This document shows, one piece after another, positions 43,811 to 52,148 of a DNA stretch of 64,000 bases; position 1 is the first letter of the stretch; each line of letters starts with the position of its first letter. Below the pieces are notes generated by a model, which was not told where the DNA came from, ran no database searches, and worked only from the letters and a program-made list of their open reading frames with translations. The translations under genes and the position numbers were made by a program. Origin of the DNA: Palsa-504 sp963753195 (GTDB lineage Bacteria > Actinomycetota > Actinomycetes > Streptosporangiales > Streptosporangiaceae); NCBI GenBank assembly GCA_963753195.1, contig CAVWBH010000003.1, forward strand, positions 1 to 64,000, read 5' to 3'.

Positions 43811-43868
43811 GTCTACGGTGTAGACATTACCATAGATAGGTGATTTACTGTAGATCTACAGCGTAGAC
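43811..43868. promoter_or_regulatory. Paired TetR operators TCTAC-N3-GTAGA
   Basis: Site 1, GTCTACggtGTAGAC, is at 43811-43825 and is a perfect palindrome. Site 2, ATCTACagcGTAGAC, is at 43854-43868. The 14-bp palindrome CTGTAGATCTACAG overlaps site 2 at 43848-43861. The centres are 43 bp apart, flanking an AT-rich stretch likely to hold the promoters. They lie between the TetR gene and the divergent membrane gene. Confidence 0.7.
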
Positions 43869-43882
43869 AAATGGGAGTGCGC

Positions 43883-44260
43883 ATGATCATCATTTTCGGG
43901 CTGGTTATCTTGGTCGCCGCGGTGATCGTCGGGGTGGCCGGGGTGCTAGCCAACGGCGGCCAGGACCATGCGGCGACCCATTTCGCGGTGTTCGGCTATC
44001 ACGTGACCGGCTCCACCGGCACCTTGTTCCTGTACGGCATCGTCATCGGGGCGCTGGCCATGGCCGGGCTGAGCATGCTGCTGGCCGGCGCGCGCCGCAC
44101 CTCGCGCCGCGGCCGTGAGGCTCGCCGCGGGCTGGCGCAGTCCCGCCGCGAGACCGCGGTCGTCAGCGCAGACCGCGACGACCTGGCCAGCCAGCGCGAC
44201 GCCGCGCGCGCCTACACCGCTAGCACGCCGGGCGGCGACGGCCCGCCCGAGCCCGCGTAG
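43883..44260 (+). CDS. Small two-helix membrane protein, TetR target candidate
   Basis: A ~125-aa protein. Two hydrophobic helices (residues ~2-22 and ~48-70) surround a small extracellular loop with AVFGYHVTGSTG. The C-terminal third is Arg/Ala-rich and coiled-coil-like (REARRGLAQSRRETAV). The ATG at 43883 has GGGAG six bases upstream and is preferred over the ATG at 43871. It is divergent from the TetR gene with the operator pair between. Function unknown. Confidence 0.7.
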   Translation: MIIIFGLVILVAAVIVGVAGVLANGGQDHAATHFAVFGYHVTGSTGTLFLYGIVIGALAMAGLSMLLAGARRTSRRGREARRGLAQSRRETAVVSADRDDLASQRDAARAYTASTPGGDGPPEPA

Positions 44261-44353
44261 TGACTCATTCGTGACCGTGTCATCACGGTACGTCCCGCTG
44301 CGCGGCACGGGTTTGCCCGGTCGGCACGGCTGGGGCGGCCATGGCCATGCAGG

Positions 44354-45076
44354 CTAGCGGAGAGTTGACTCCAGGCCGGCGATGAGGGTGCCGAGGCTGA
44401 CGGTGAACCGTTCGTCGCGGTTGCCGTCCCAGGCGTATGGGCCGAGGGCAGCCAGCGCGGGGAACCGGTTGGCGGGCAGCGAGCGCAGGAAGGCGTGCAG
44501 CTCGGCTCTGGTCGCGGCGTCCTGGATGCGCTGCTCGGCGGGCGAGGTGGGGTCGCTGAGCGCAAAGCCGATGGTGTAGTCGTAGATCAGCCGGAAGGCC
44601 AGGGCGGCCTGGTGGCCCGGCAGGCCGGCGGCGTGCAGCGGCGAGAGGAACGCCTCGGCCAGGGCGAGGGACGCAGGGCTGACGGGGTCGCGCGTCTTGA
44701 GCAGGGCGGCGATGCCGGGGTGGTCTTCGAGGACGGCTCGCAGCCGCCCCGCGAGCGCGGTGAGCTGCCCGGCCCAGGGGAGGGCGGGGTCGGCCTGGCC
44801 GTCGACCTCGCCGAGGACGGCGTCGAGGACGAGGTCATACAGCTGCTCCTTGCTGCCGACGTGGCGGTACAGCGCGCCGGGAACCACGCCGAGGCGGGCG
44901 GCCAGGGCGCGCATGCTCAGGGCCGCCGCGCCATGGGCGCTGATGATCGCGAGGGCCTCGGCGACGACGCGCTCGCGGGTGAGCACGCGGCGGCGGTTCT
45001 CCTGGCCGCCCGGAGGGTTGAACCACAGCGGGCCAGTCCCCGCGCCCTCCCCTGCCGCCTGCCGCTGGCTGTCCAT
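44354..45076 (-). CDS. TetR-family regulator (second)
   Basis: A 240-aa repressor. The HTH runs VLTRERVVAEALAIISAHGA to LSMRALAARLGVVPGALYRH. The C-terminal domain is TetR_C-like (LPWAGQLTALAGRLRAVLED). The ATG at 45076 has AGGGGCAGG upstream. A perfect GTGAACATCGTTCAC palindrome lies 28 bp upstream, in the region shared with the divergent Hsp20 gene. Control of itself and hsp20 is inferred from position. Confidence 0.9.
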   Translation of the reverse strand: MDSQRQAAGEGAGTGPLWFNPPGGQENRRRVLTRERVVAEALAIISAHGAAALSMRALAARLGVVPGALYRHVGSKEQLYDLVLDAVLGEVDGQADPALPWAGQLTALAGRLRAVLEDHPGIAALLKTRDPVSPASLALAEAFLSPLHAAGLPGHQAALAFRLIYDYTIGFALSDPTSPAEQRIQDAATRAELHAFLRSLPANRFPALAALGPYAWDGNRDERFTVSLGTLIAGLESTLR

Positions 45077-45103
45077 GCCTGCCCCTTTTGGTCGGGTTTG
45101 ACT

Positions 45104-45159
45104 GTGAACATCGTTCACGATAATGTGAACAGTGTAGCTCGGAATTGAATAGTGTTCAC
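45104..45159. promoter_or_regulatory. GTGAAC-N3-GTTCAC operator with half-sites
   Basis: GTGAACatcGTTCAC at 45104-45118 is a perfect 15-bp palindrome. A second GTGAAC begins at 45125, 21 bp further, and an inverted GTTCAC lies at 45154-45159. The spacing suggests two dimers on one face of DNA. It lies between the TetR gene and hsp20. Confidence 0.65.
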
Positions 45160-45221
45160 CTGAGCGGTGTTCTTCCGGGTCGCCGGGCCCTCTGGCCCGG
45201 CCAGAGGCAAGGGAGAACGAG

Positions 45222-45725
45222 ATGACAGTCATGACAGGCTGGGATCTGTTTGAGGACCTGCGTGCTGCGCAGGATGAGATGCTGCGAACGGTCAGGGGAC
45301 GCGGCTGGCGGCCCGTCCAGCAGTTCGAAGGCGGCACCAGCCCCGAGACCTGGGCTCCGGCGGTCGACATCTCCGAACGCAAGGACGCCTACCTGGTGGC
45401 CGTCGAGCTTCCCGGCGTCAAGGCCGACCAGGTGGAGATCACCTTCGAGGACGGCCTGCTGACGATCCAGGGGGAGCGGCATTTCGCGCACGACTCCGCC
45501 GAGGAGAAGATGCACCGGGCCGAGCGTTGTTATGGCGCCTTCCGGCGCTCGATCACGCTACCCAGCCACGTCGAGATGGACAAGATCGAGGCCTCGACGC
45601 AGGACGGCGTGCTGAAGATCCTGGTGCCCAAGGCAGCGGACGTTCAGGCCAAGCGCATCCAGGTACGCGCCGGCGAGGGTCACACCGTCATCACCCAGGG
45701 TGCAACGGTCAAGGACGGCAGCTGA
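45222..45725 (+). CDS. Hsp20 family small heat-shock protein
   Basis: A 167-aa alpha-crystallin-domain chaperone. The domain spans ~45-145, with PAVDISERKDAYLVAVELPG, the conserved ELPGV, and the closing GVLKILVPKA, close to the GxLxIxxPK signature. The C-terminal tail is short. It holds unfolded proteins under stress. A divergent TetR gene and its operators replace the HspR/CIRCE control common elsewhere in actinomycetes; this is inferred from the layout. Confidence 0.92.
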   Translation: MTVMTGWDLFEDLRAAQDEMLRTVRGRGWRPVQQFEGGTSPETWAPAVDISERKDAYLVAVELPGVKADQVEITFEDGLLTIQGERHFAHDSAEEKMHRAERCYGAFRRSITLPSHVEMDKIEASTQDGVLKILVPKAADVQAKRIQVRAGEGHTVITQGATVKDGS

Positions 45726-45930
45726 CCGCAACGCCGCGGCCCCACCGGCCACGGACCGCACTGCGGGAGTAAAACCCTGCCGTCACCGTTCAACACCGCG
45801 GTGACGGCGGGTGGAGCCGGCCGACCCGATGCCGTGCTCGCCGATGTCCCGTTCCCGCCCGATGAAGCTATTCGGTTCCTGCGGCAGGCGGGCCTGAATC
45901 TCTTCCACCAGGGTTCCTCGGGACCGGCGC

Positions 45931-46236
45931 TCAGGGTCTATCTTCCTTCGGGCCCGGAGGCGGCCCGAAGGGCTCGTCATAAGCTTCCGGGGCCGCCTCC
46001 AGCGTGAGCGGCCCGCGAAGCCGCTGGCGCCGCGGCGGGATCTCGCCGTAATCCGCGTCTGGATGGTCGCCGATCCGGGGTGCGGGTACCTCGGTCACGC
46101 CGTCGGTGATCCGGTGCCCGCACCGGCATTCGCGGTAGTCGGCCCACCACGCGACCGTCCCGCCGATCGTCACCGGGCGGGTGGTGAGGACCGTGTGGTC
46201 ATGCTTGTGGCCAGGCCCGCTCCAGGTGCTGTTCAC
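45931..46236 (-). CDS. Hypothetical protein, 101 aa
   Basis: A GTG-started frame reading NSTWSGPGHKHDHTVLTTRP with a central WWADYRECRCGHRITDGVTE. CRCGH could be part of a one-knuckle zinc site but lacks a clear second pair. The C-terminal third is Pro/Arg-rich. No family recognised. Codon positions look coding (third-base GC), and no better frame covers it. Confidence 0.45.
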   Translation of the reverse strand: MNSTWSGPGHKHDHTVLTTRPVTIGGTVAWWADYRECRCGHRITDGVTEVPAPRIGDHPDADYGEIPPRRQRLRGPLTLEAAPEAYDEPFGPPPGPKEDRP

Positions 46237-46412
46237 TCAATTCACCGCCAGGGCAGAAGTAATTTGCTGCCGCTGCCTGGGGTCTAGAGCAACGATGCGG
46301 TTATCAGCATATGTCGCTACTCAGACGTTACGCCTGATATCGGCCAGAGGATTTTTGATAGCCCGATCACAAGGTGTCGCGACGATGCTACTGGCCGCCT
46401 GAGCGAGGGAAT

Positions 46413-46746
46413 CTACTCATCCGCCCGGACGAATGTCATCGCCGGGGCCGTCAGCGCGCGGCGCGCCATGACCGCTTCGGGCGAATCACCTTCAATACGG
46501 CGAGCACAATCGTCCAGCATTTCCGGCGCAACAAAGATCGGGATGCCGAGCAGTACCGCCAGGTTCAGCGCGTCGCTGGACCTGGCACCTATCCCCCGCT
46601 CCACACCAGCCGGGCCTTCCACTTCCACCATGGCGGCGTAAGTCCAGCACCACGCAGAAGGCGACATCGTCCCCGACGGCCCGGCCCAGCGCAGTGACCT
46701 TGCTGACCCGCATCGGCACGAAACCGGTAGCAGTGACCGCGGGCAT
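46413..46746 (-). pseudogene. DUF151 (bifunctional nuclease-like) gene with a frameshift
   Basis: The N-terminal part MPAVTATGFVPMRVSKVTAL continues to FCVVL near 46640, then the frame changes and MVEVEGPAGVERGIGARSSD leads to DALNLAVLLGIPIFVAPEML. The RSSDALNLA segment and IFV are diagnostic of DUF151 proteins, one plant member of which has nuclease activity. The C-terminal UVR-like part is missing. One base near 46640 would restore a ~111-aa product. Confidence 0.65.
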
Positions 46747-46765
46747 GGCAACCTCCCCATGAACC

Positions 46766-47353
46766 TCAGGGCTTTATCTGCCTGGCGGCATCCGGGCCGG
46801 GGGGCAAGGTCACCGGGGACGTGATGGCGGTCCCGATCCGGCGGGCAAAGGCCCGGATCGACGCCCGGGCTACCCGGTTCATGACCGCCCGGTCCAATCC
46901 GGCGCCCACGCCGCCGAGCGGCGGCCGGTAGACCCCGGACACCGCCAGAGTGGTGGCGTCATCGTCCCCGGCCGGGGTCAGCTTAAGGTCGGCGTCCAGG
47001 GCGGGGAACAACGTGCCGGTGGCGCCGGTGGCCTGCCATCGCATCGCCCACCTAGCCGAGTCCTCCTGCTGCGCCAGGGTGCGGATGTGCACCTGGACCA
47101 GCCGTGAGACACCTGGTGCGGCACCGAACGGGCCGACGCGGGCCAGGCCGGTCGTCCATGTGTCGTAAGCCTCATGGCAGGCGTCCTCCAGCGGGCCGCC
47201 GCAAACCAGGTTGGCCAGCCGGGCCTGGGCCGTACTGAAGCCGACCTCGAGCCGGGTCTCGGTGCCGATGAACACGCCCGAAGTGAACCATGCAGACAAC
47301 CTGGCGGCCAGGGACGTAAGTCCCGAACCTGAGGTCCGCCTCGTCCGCCGCAC
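46766..47353 (-). CDS. SRPBCC-like hypothetical protein
   Basis: A protein of up to 195 aa. The core, from ~IGTETRLEVGFSTAQARLA, through HIRTLAQQEDSARWAMRWQA and LDADLKLTPAGDDDATTLAV, resembles the strands of a START/SRPBCC barrel. The amphipathic helix AVMNRVARASIRAFARRI comes near the end. The N-terminal 26 residues are Arg/Ser-rich and may not be translated; a GTG at 47275 is an alternative start. It is downstream of a decayed transposase. Confidence 0.5.
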   Translation of the reverse strand: MRRTRRTSGSGLTSLAARLSAWFTSGVFIGTETRLEVGFSTAQARLANLVCGGPLEDACHEAYDTWTTGLARVGPFGAAPGVSRLVQVHIRTLAQQEDSARWAMRWQATGATGTLFPALDADLKLTPAGDDDATTLAVSGVYRPPLGGVGAGLDRAVMNRVARASIRAFARRIGTAITSPVTLPPGPDAARQIKP

Positions 47354-47393
47354 CGCGGATCCAATGGGATGCTCCGCGAAAGGACGGAGGATA

Positions 47394-48020
47394 ATGTCGA
47401 AGGATACCGGAAATATTAGCTTGAATTCCCCGAAGAGGTCGTCAAGCTGATCATCGACATGGTCACGAAGGCGGCGACCATCAGCTAGATGTGCGAATGG
47501 CTCGGGGTACCGGAATCCGGATTCTTACGGAATGGCTGAGAAATCCGGGTCCGGCGCGCGCGACTGCGAAGAGAAGGGGAGAAATCAAGCTGTCCATCTG
47601 GAAAGTGTTCGGCGATTCTGACGGGGTACGGCGGCCGGCGGGGCGCATGCCCGGGTGCTCCGTTGGGGCCTCGGATGCGGCGGCGAGCTTGTCCGCGCGC
47701 TGATGCGGGAGCTGGGCCTGGTGTCCGGCTGGCCTGGCCGCCGCTGGTCGCTGACCGGCCAGGCCGCGGCGGGGACGATCCCGGACCTCGCCGCCCGTGA
47801 TCTCACGGCGGAGAAGCCGGATGCGAAAGTGGTCGGTGACATCGCTTACGTATTCAGCTGGGAGGGCTGGCGTTAGCCCGTGACCGGCATCGACTGCGCG
47901 ACCCCGACGGTCGTCGGCCAGGCGATGCACGACAATTACCCAGACGGAGCCGCGGCGCACCTCGTGGCCGGTCTGCCTGTCCACCGCTTACCGGACGGCC
48001 CGAATTCACGCGCGAATAAC
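47394..48020 (+). pseudogene. Decayed IS3-family transposase with internal deletion
   Basis: The start MSKDTGNIS then FPEEVVKLIIDM resembles an orfA N-terminus. It jumps directly to OrfB sequence (MCEWLGVPESGF, then WLRNPGPARATAKRRGEIKL, LVRALMRELGLV, TIPDLAARDLTAEKPDAKVV, GDIAYVFSWEGW, VIDCATPTVVGQAM). Several frameshifts separate these pieces and the last catalytic region has decayed. The orfA 3' half and orfB start are deleted. It is in the opposite orientation to, and a different subtype from, the intact IS3 at 18603. Confidence 0.7.
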
Positions 48021-48146
48021 ATCCTCCAGGCCGCGCCGCGTGCACCGGGAGCAGGCCAGGGCGTGGCAACCTGCGATATACGGCGGCTAGCTGAGGAAGT
48101 GAGAAGATTACCGGCGGGCCGGCAAATGGGGTACGTGCCCTTAGTC

Positions 48147-48965
48147 TTAGCGGCCTTTCCAGTTCGGGGCGCGCTTCTCGGCGAAGGCCTTCGGGCCCTC
48201 GAGGCGGTCTTCGCTCTCGTCGACCTTCTTGTACCAGGGGCGGTTGACCTCGCGCAGGTGCTCCAGCAGGGTCACGCCGGTGGGCGGGGTCGGCGGGTTC
48301 ATGTGCAGGTGCACGCCGTTCTTCAGCGCCTTGACCGCCAGCGGCGCGCACAGCTTCAGGATCTCCGCGCGCTTCTCCGCCTCGGCCATCATCGCGTCGC
48401 GGTCCGGCACGATCCACTGCACGAACCCGATGCGGTGGGCCTCCTGGGCGGAGAGGTGCGCGCCGGACAGGATGATCCACAGCGCGTCGCCGAGCGGCAC
48501 GAACCCGATCTCCAGGGTGTCCATCAAGTTGATCGGGGTCAGGCTGCGCAGCGGCTCCGGCATCCCGAAGACCGACTTCGCGGTGGCGATGCGGAAGTCG
48601 CAGCGGGCCGACAGCTGCATGCCGCCGGCCAGCGCGTAACCGTCGACGGCGGCAATGACCGGCTTGAGGGTTTGCGTGATCCTGGTGCCCCCGTGCCTGG
48701 CGTTCTGCCGGGCTCCGACGGCGATCGTCTGGTCCCGCTGGGTCATCTCCTTCAGGTCCGCACCGGCGCAGAAGGCACGGCCGCCGCCCCCGGTCAGGAC
48801 GATAACCAGGACGTCATTGTCGTTGTCGGCTTCCTCGAAGCTGTCGTGCAGGCCGTTGTTCACCCCGGTGCTGAGCGCGTTCATCCGCTCTTCGTTGTGA
48901 ATCGTGATCCAGGCGATCCGGTTGTTCTTCTCGTAGCTCACCAGGTCGAACGTCTTCACGGCCAT
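48147..48965 (-). CDS. Enoyl-CoA hydratase/isomerase family protein
   Basis: A 272-aa crotonase-fold enzyme. The oxyanion-hole segments are FCAGADLKEM and VDGYALAGGMQLSARCDFRI; the typical catalytic Glu region (MPE) appears in SVFGMPEPLRSL. The ATG at 48965 (MAVKTFDLVSYEKNNRIAWI) has GAAGGG upstream. An acyl-CoA dehydrogenase gene lies upstream on the same strand (185-bp gap). The pair suggests a two-step acyl-CoA oxidation, substrate unknown. Confidence 0.88.
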   Translation of the reverse strand: MAVKTFDLVSYEKNNRIAWITIHNEERMNALSTGVNNGLHDSFEEADNDNDVLVIVLTGGGGRAFCAGADLKEMTQRDQTIAVGARQNARHGGTRITQTLKPVIAAVDGYALAGGMQLSARCDFRIATAKSVFGMPEPLRSLTPINLMDTLEIGFVPLGDALWIILSGAHLSAQEAHRIGFVQWIVPDRDAMMAEAEKRAEILKLCAPLAVKALKNGVHLHMNPPTPPTGVTLLEHLREVNRPWYKKVDESEDRLEGPKAFAEKRAPNWKGR

Positions 48966-49150
48966 GACGAAACCCTTCAATCTCTCGAAGCATGCGCTTG
49001 CTCAGTCACAATAGATCGTCAGCGGGACCGCCTCAAGGGTCCCCGGCGGTAGTTCGATGTCGCTATGGAAGTCGGCGGAGAAAAGGAACCGCGTGTCCGG
49101 GGACGGGCCCGGTTCCACTTCGGACCGGGCCCGGGCAGCGGATCGTTCGG

Positions 49151-50365
49151 TTATGACGCCGTGGGGCGGCCCGGCTGCAGGAACACCTTGCGGCCGGGGT
49201 AGTCCGGGCGGGGCAGGCCCAGGTCATGCTGGGCGATGATGGTGCGGAACACCTCGACGGTGCCGCCGGGTGTGGCGGTGTGCTGAGCGTCCCGGTGGGC
49301 GAATTCGATCGCGCCGTTGCCGATGGCGCCGTCGGCGCCGTTGGGCAAGGTCGCGGCCGGGCCGATCAGGTCGATGAGCTCCTCGCAGGCCAGCCGCGCC
49401 ACGTCGGAGCCCATCACCCGGCCCATGGGTCCCGGCGTGCAGGTGCCCGCCTCGATCTCGACGAGAATGTGGCCGAGCCCGGCCAGGAACGCCTTGTCGT
49501 CGATCATCGGCCCGTCGCCGTCCGGCGCCTCCCGCGCCCAGCGCGTGGCGGCCTCTACCCCCCGGTCCAGGTAGTGCATCAGGCCCGTGCCGATGCTCAC
49601 ATCGTCCAGCTTGCTGGCTGAACCCCCGATGCTGTGCTCGGCGTCGAGCGGGCCGTGCAGGACCGACCAGCCGTTGTTGACCTCGCCGATGCGGTACCGG
49701 TCGGGCAGGCGGATGTCGCTGTAGAAGCTGACGTTGGTCGTCTCGTCCCCGATGGTCGGCAGCGGCTGCCGCTCGAACCCGGGCGAGCTGGTCGGCACCA
49801 GGAACATGGTCAGGCCCTTGTGCTTGGGCAGCGACGGGTCGGTCCGCGTGATCAAGAAGACGTGCGTCGCGAACTGGGCGTTGGAAGTGAAGATCTTCTG
49901 CCCGTTGATGACCCACTCATCACCATCGCGGACCGCCCGGGTCTTGGCCGCGGCGATGTCGGACCCGCCGTCCGGCTCGGTGTAACCCAGGGCAAACCGG
50001 ACCGTGCCCTGGGCCACCCCTGGCTTGAGCTCATCGCGCAGCCCCGGGTCCCCCGACGCGTCAACCGCCGGCCAGACCAGGTTGGTCGTGCCCAGCACGA
50101 GAATCGGCGCGTCCCGGTTACGCAGCTCAGTCTCGAGGATCCGGACGGATACGTCGTCCAGGTCCGCGCCGCCGTCTTCCTTGCGCCACCGCGGCTCCAG
50201 CCAGCCTTTGGCGCCCAGGGCGAGGTAGAACCCCTCGTCATAGTTGACGGCCTGCGCGCGCCTGCGCGCGTCGACCTCCTCGGTCAGATGCTCGTCCAGG
50301 AAGGCCCGGACCTCATCACGGAACGCCTGCTGCGCCCCGGTCAGGGCAACGGTCGAGAAGTCCAC
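49151..50365 (-). CDS. Acyl-CoA dehydrogenase
   Basis: A 404-aa flavoenzyme. The N-terminal helical domain begins FSTVALTGAQQAFRDEVRAF. The FAD/substrate region is FALGYTEPDGGSDIAAAKT at ~125-143, followed by WVINGQKIFTSNAQFATHVF. The C-terminal helices contain IEFAHRDAQHTATPGGTVEV and FRTIIAQHDLGLPR. The GTG at 50365 was chosen since AGGAG lies eight bases upstream. It oxidises acyl-CoA thioesters. A likely promoter lies near 50660-50690. Confidence 0.9.
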   Translation of the reverse strand: MDFSTVALTGAQQAFRDEVRAFLDEHLTEEVDARRRAQAVNYDEGFYLALGAKGWLEPRWRKEDGGADLDDVSVRILETELRNRDAPILVLGTTNLVWPAVDASGDPGLRDELKPGVAQGTVRFALGYTEPDGGSDIAAAKTRAVRDGDEWVINGQKIFTSNAQFATHVFLITRTDPSLPKHKGLTMFLVPTSSPGFERQPLPTIGDETTNVSFYSDIRLPDRYRIGEVNNGWSVLHGPLDAEHSIGGSASKLDDVSIGTGLMHYLDRGVEAATRWAREAPDGDGPMIDDKAFLAGLGHILVEIEAGTCTPGPMGRVMGSDVARLACEELIDLIGPAATLPNGADGAIGNGAIEFAHRDAQHTATPGGTVEVFRTIIAQHDLGLPRPDYPGRKVFLQPGRPTAS

Positions 50366-50868
50366 TTTTGCCACTCCTAACTGCTGAATTACTTTGGTGT
50401 AGGCACGCGCTCGCATAATCCCCGGTGATACGGCGACCAGCGCGATCCGCGCCCTCCGGCCAGCAAATGCGGCAGTCGCATCCGGGTAATGGGAGCGCCG
50501 AGGCCACCGTGCACACATGCGGAAATAGACAACCTGTCCTTGGAGAACTCCGCCGGCCGCCCCGATCGGGCTGCCCACCTGGAGCCATGCTGAACAAGCA
50601 CAGTTCGCCCGCCGTCCAGCGCGATCACATCGGTCTGCAGTTCCTGCCTCCGATGTCATCGTGTGTCGTGACAAATCGCCTTGTCAAGAGGCATGCCGCT
50701 GACCGATGGCGCCGGTGCGGTTAGGCCGCTTTGGCGCCGCACGGCAGCTGAGGGAGGGAAGAACGGAGCAGCGGCCAGGAGGGAGGAGCTCAGAGCAGGG
50801 GCGGACGAGTGAAGGTGAAGAGGCAAACTGTGGCCGCTACGACCGGTGCGGTCGCAGCGGTCGCCGAC
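50366..50868. other. Intergenic region with a candidate promoter
   Basis: About 500 bp between the acyl-CoA dehydrogenase gene and a small gene, both on the minus strand. On the minus strand TTGACA (50683-50688) is followed 18 bp later by CACGAT, a possible promoter far upstream of the dehydrogenase. TGACAA and TTGTCA form a 6-bp inverted repeat at 50669-50686. No gene was seen. Confidence 0.35.
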
Positions 50869-51054
50869 TCAGGGGCTGCCGCCCATCCTGCTGATCAGCT
50901 CGTCGTGGGAAATGTTGTGTCGGTCGCCGAACTCCCGGAGCTGCTGGATGTCAATGTCATCGGGAAAGGTCCGCAACGCTTCCTCGGCTGCCTCTGGGTA
51001 ACCAATGCGGCGCAAGGTGTCAACCACCCACTGCCTGCTATACCCCATTCGCAT
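50869..51054 (-). CDS. Small conserved-type hypothetical protein (61 aa)
   Basis: It reads MRMGYSRQWVVDTLRRIGYP, EAAEEALRTFPDDIDIQQLR and FGDRHNISHDELISRMGGSP. It is entirely helical and acidic, with a short helix-turn-helix-like end (LREFGDRHNISHDELISRM). I recall similar unnamed proteins in actinomycetes. A TTG/GTG start a few codons upstream is possible. Third-position GC supports coding on this strand. Confidence 0.6.
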   Translation of the reverse strand: MRMGYSRQWVVDTLRRIGYPEAAEEALRTFPDDIDIQQLREFGDRHNISHDELISRMGGSP

Positions 51055-51267
51055 CACCAAGCCTTGTCTTTAGTTGATGCCCTGCCGCATGCCCCCGCTG
51101 GGCTGGCGTCCTCATGTGATCGCCTGCCGGATACTGACCGTCTACGCCAGCCTAACCTCGCCCCGCGGCGGGGCGGGCACCGGCGCTGGGCAGGTCACCA
51201 GCCGGCCGTCACCTTCGCCGGCGACTTGACGATCGGACGGCGGGCGTGACCGGGTCCAGAGCCAGGG

Positions 51268-52086
51268 TCAGGGCCGTGGCGCCTTCTCGCCGTGCACGGC
51301 GGTGTATTCGGCGGCGAGCCAGGGGCCGAGATCGTCAATGAGCATGTCCAGGCGAGCGGGATCGGCCGAAGGGGAACGGGCGACGGCTGCCGCGACACGC
51401 ATCTGCGCGGCGCGCTCGGGGTAGGCGCACTCCGGGTAGTAGCAGCCGAACAGCTCAGCGGACCGTTCCAGGTCGCTGGTCCAGCCGCCCCAGCGGGGCA
51501 TAATCAGGGTGAACCCGGTGCGGACCAGTCGGCGGGCCAAGGCGCGGCTGAGGGCCCGGCGATCGGCGTCCGTGCTGGCTCCGGCGGCTTGGGTGCGCCA
51601 GCGTGGCAGGACCAGAGCGAGATCGCCGTTCGTCTCGCGGGCCAGCAGCCCGGTGGGGCGGTAGCTGGGCAGCTGCCCGGCCAGGTCCTCGCCGAGCAGC
51701 GGGGTGCACAAGCAGGCGAGGAAGAAGCCGCCGTCATACCGTTCCAGGTCGCTGAGTGAGCTGGCCACGCTGGACAGCACCACACCTGCCCCGTTGATCT
51801 GGGCGAACGCGTCGTCGAGGACGGCCTCGATGGCTCTGGCGGCGGCGTGGTCAGCGTCGGCGGGCGTATCGTCCAGGACGGCCAGCAGGTCGAGGTCGGA
51901 CACCCCGGGTACGGCCGTGCCGCGCGGGATGCTGCCGTACAGGTAGGCACTGTGCAGCCGCGTGCCGAACGTCTCGGTGATCTGAGCGCGGGCGGCGGCA
52001 ACGACGGGGAGGAACGCGGCTGGCACCCGATCCAGCGCGCCTTCGCGCGCAATCGTTCCGTCGTCGTTCAGGCCTCGCTCGTTCAT
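51268..52086 (-). CDS. Nucleotidyltransferase-fold protein (aminoglycoside adenylyltransferase-like)
   Basis: A 272-aa protein. Residues ~45-75 hold the polymerase-beta-like NTP transferase motif: YLYGSIPRGTAVPGVSDLDL, i.e. GS-x(13)-DLD with the metal-binding acids. The C-terminal half is helical (LSRALARRLVRTGFTLIMPR). This architecture resembles aminoglycoside adenylyltransferases, but the family is broad and resistance cannot be claimed. The start ATG lies inside a 25-bp direct repeat. Confidence 0.75.
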   Translation of the reverse strand: MNERGLNDDGTIAREGALDRVPAAFLPVVAAARAQITETFGTRLHSAYLYGSIPRGTAVPGVSDLDLLAVLDDTPADADHAAARAIEAVLDDAFAQINGAGVVLSSVASSLSDLERYDGGFFLACLCTPLLGEDLAGQLPSYRPTGLLARETNGDLALVLPRWRTQAAGASTDADRRALSRALARRLVRTGFTLIMPRWGGWTSDLERSAELFGCYYPECAYPERAAQMRVAAAVARSPSADPARLDMLIDDLGPWLAAEYTAVHGEKAPRP

Positions 52087-52135
52087 GGGTTCACTATGCC
52101 GCGCGGCTTTTCATGGGTTCACTATGCCGCGCGGC
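52083..52135. repeat. 25-bp direct repeat spanning a start codon
   Basis: The same 25-bp sequence, with a gccgcgcggc palindrome at one end, occurs at 52083-52107 and 52111-52135, separated by three bases. The first copy contains the start codon of the nucleotidyltransferase gene, so the second copy supplies an out-of-gene start-like sequence. The palindrome may bind a regulator of that gene. Confidence 0.8.
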
Positions 52136-52148
52136 CCGGGTGAGACCA

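Noticed and set aside
45801..46007. Plus-strand frame after hsp20 (PFPPDEAIRFLRQAGLNLFH)
   Set aside because: No ribosome site, no family, and it overlaps a more plausible minus-strand frame. Could be a remnant, but support is too thin.
51268..52086. Aminoglycoside resistance gene
   Set aside because: The nucleotidyltransferase motif alone does not identify substrate; the rest of the protein lacks features I can tie to a known resistance enzyme.
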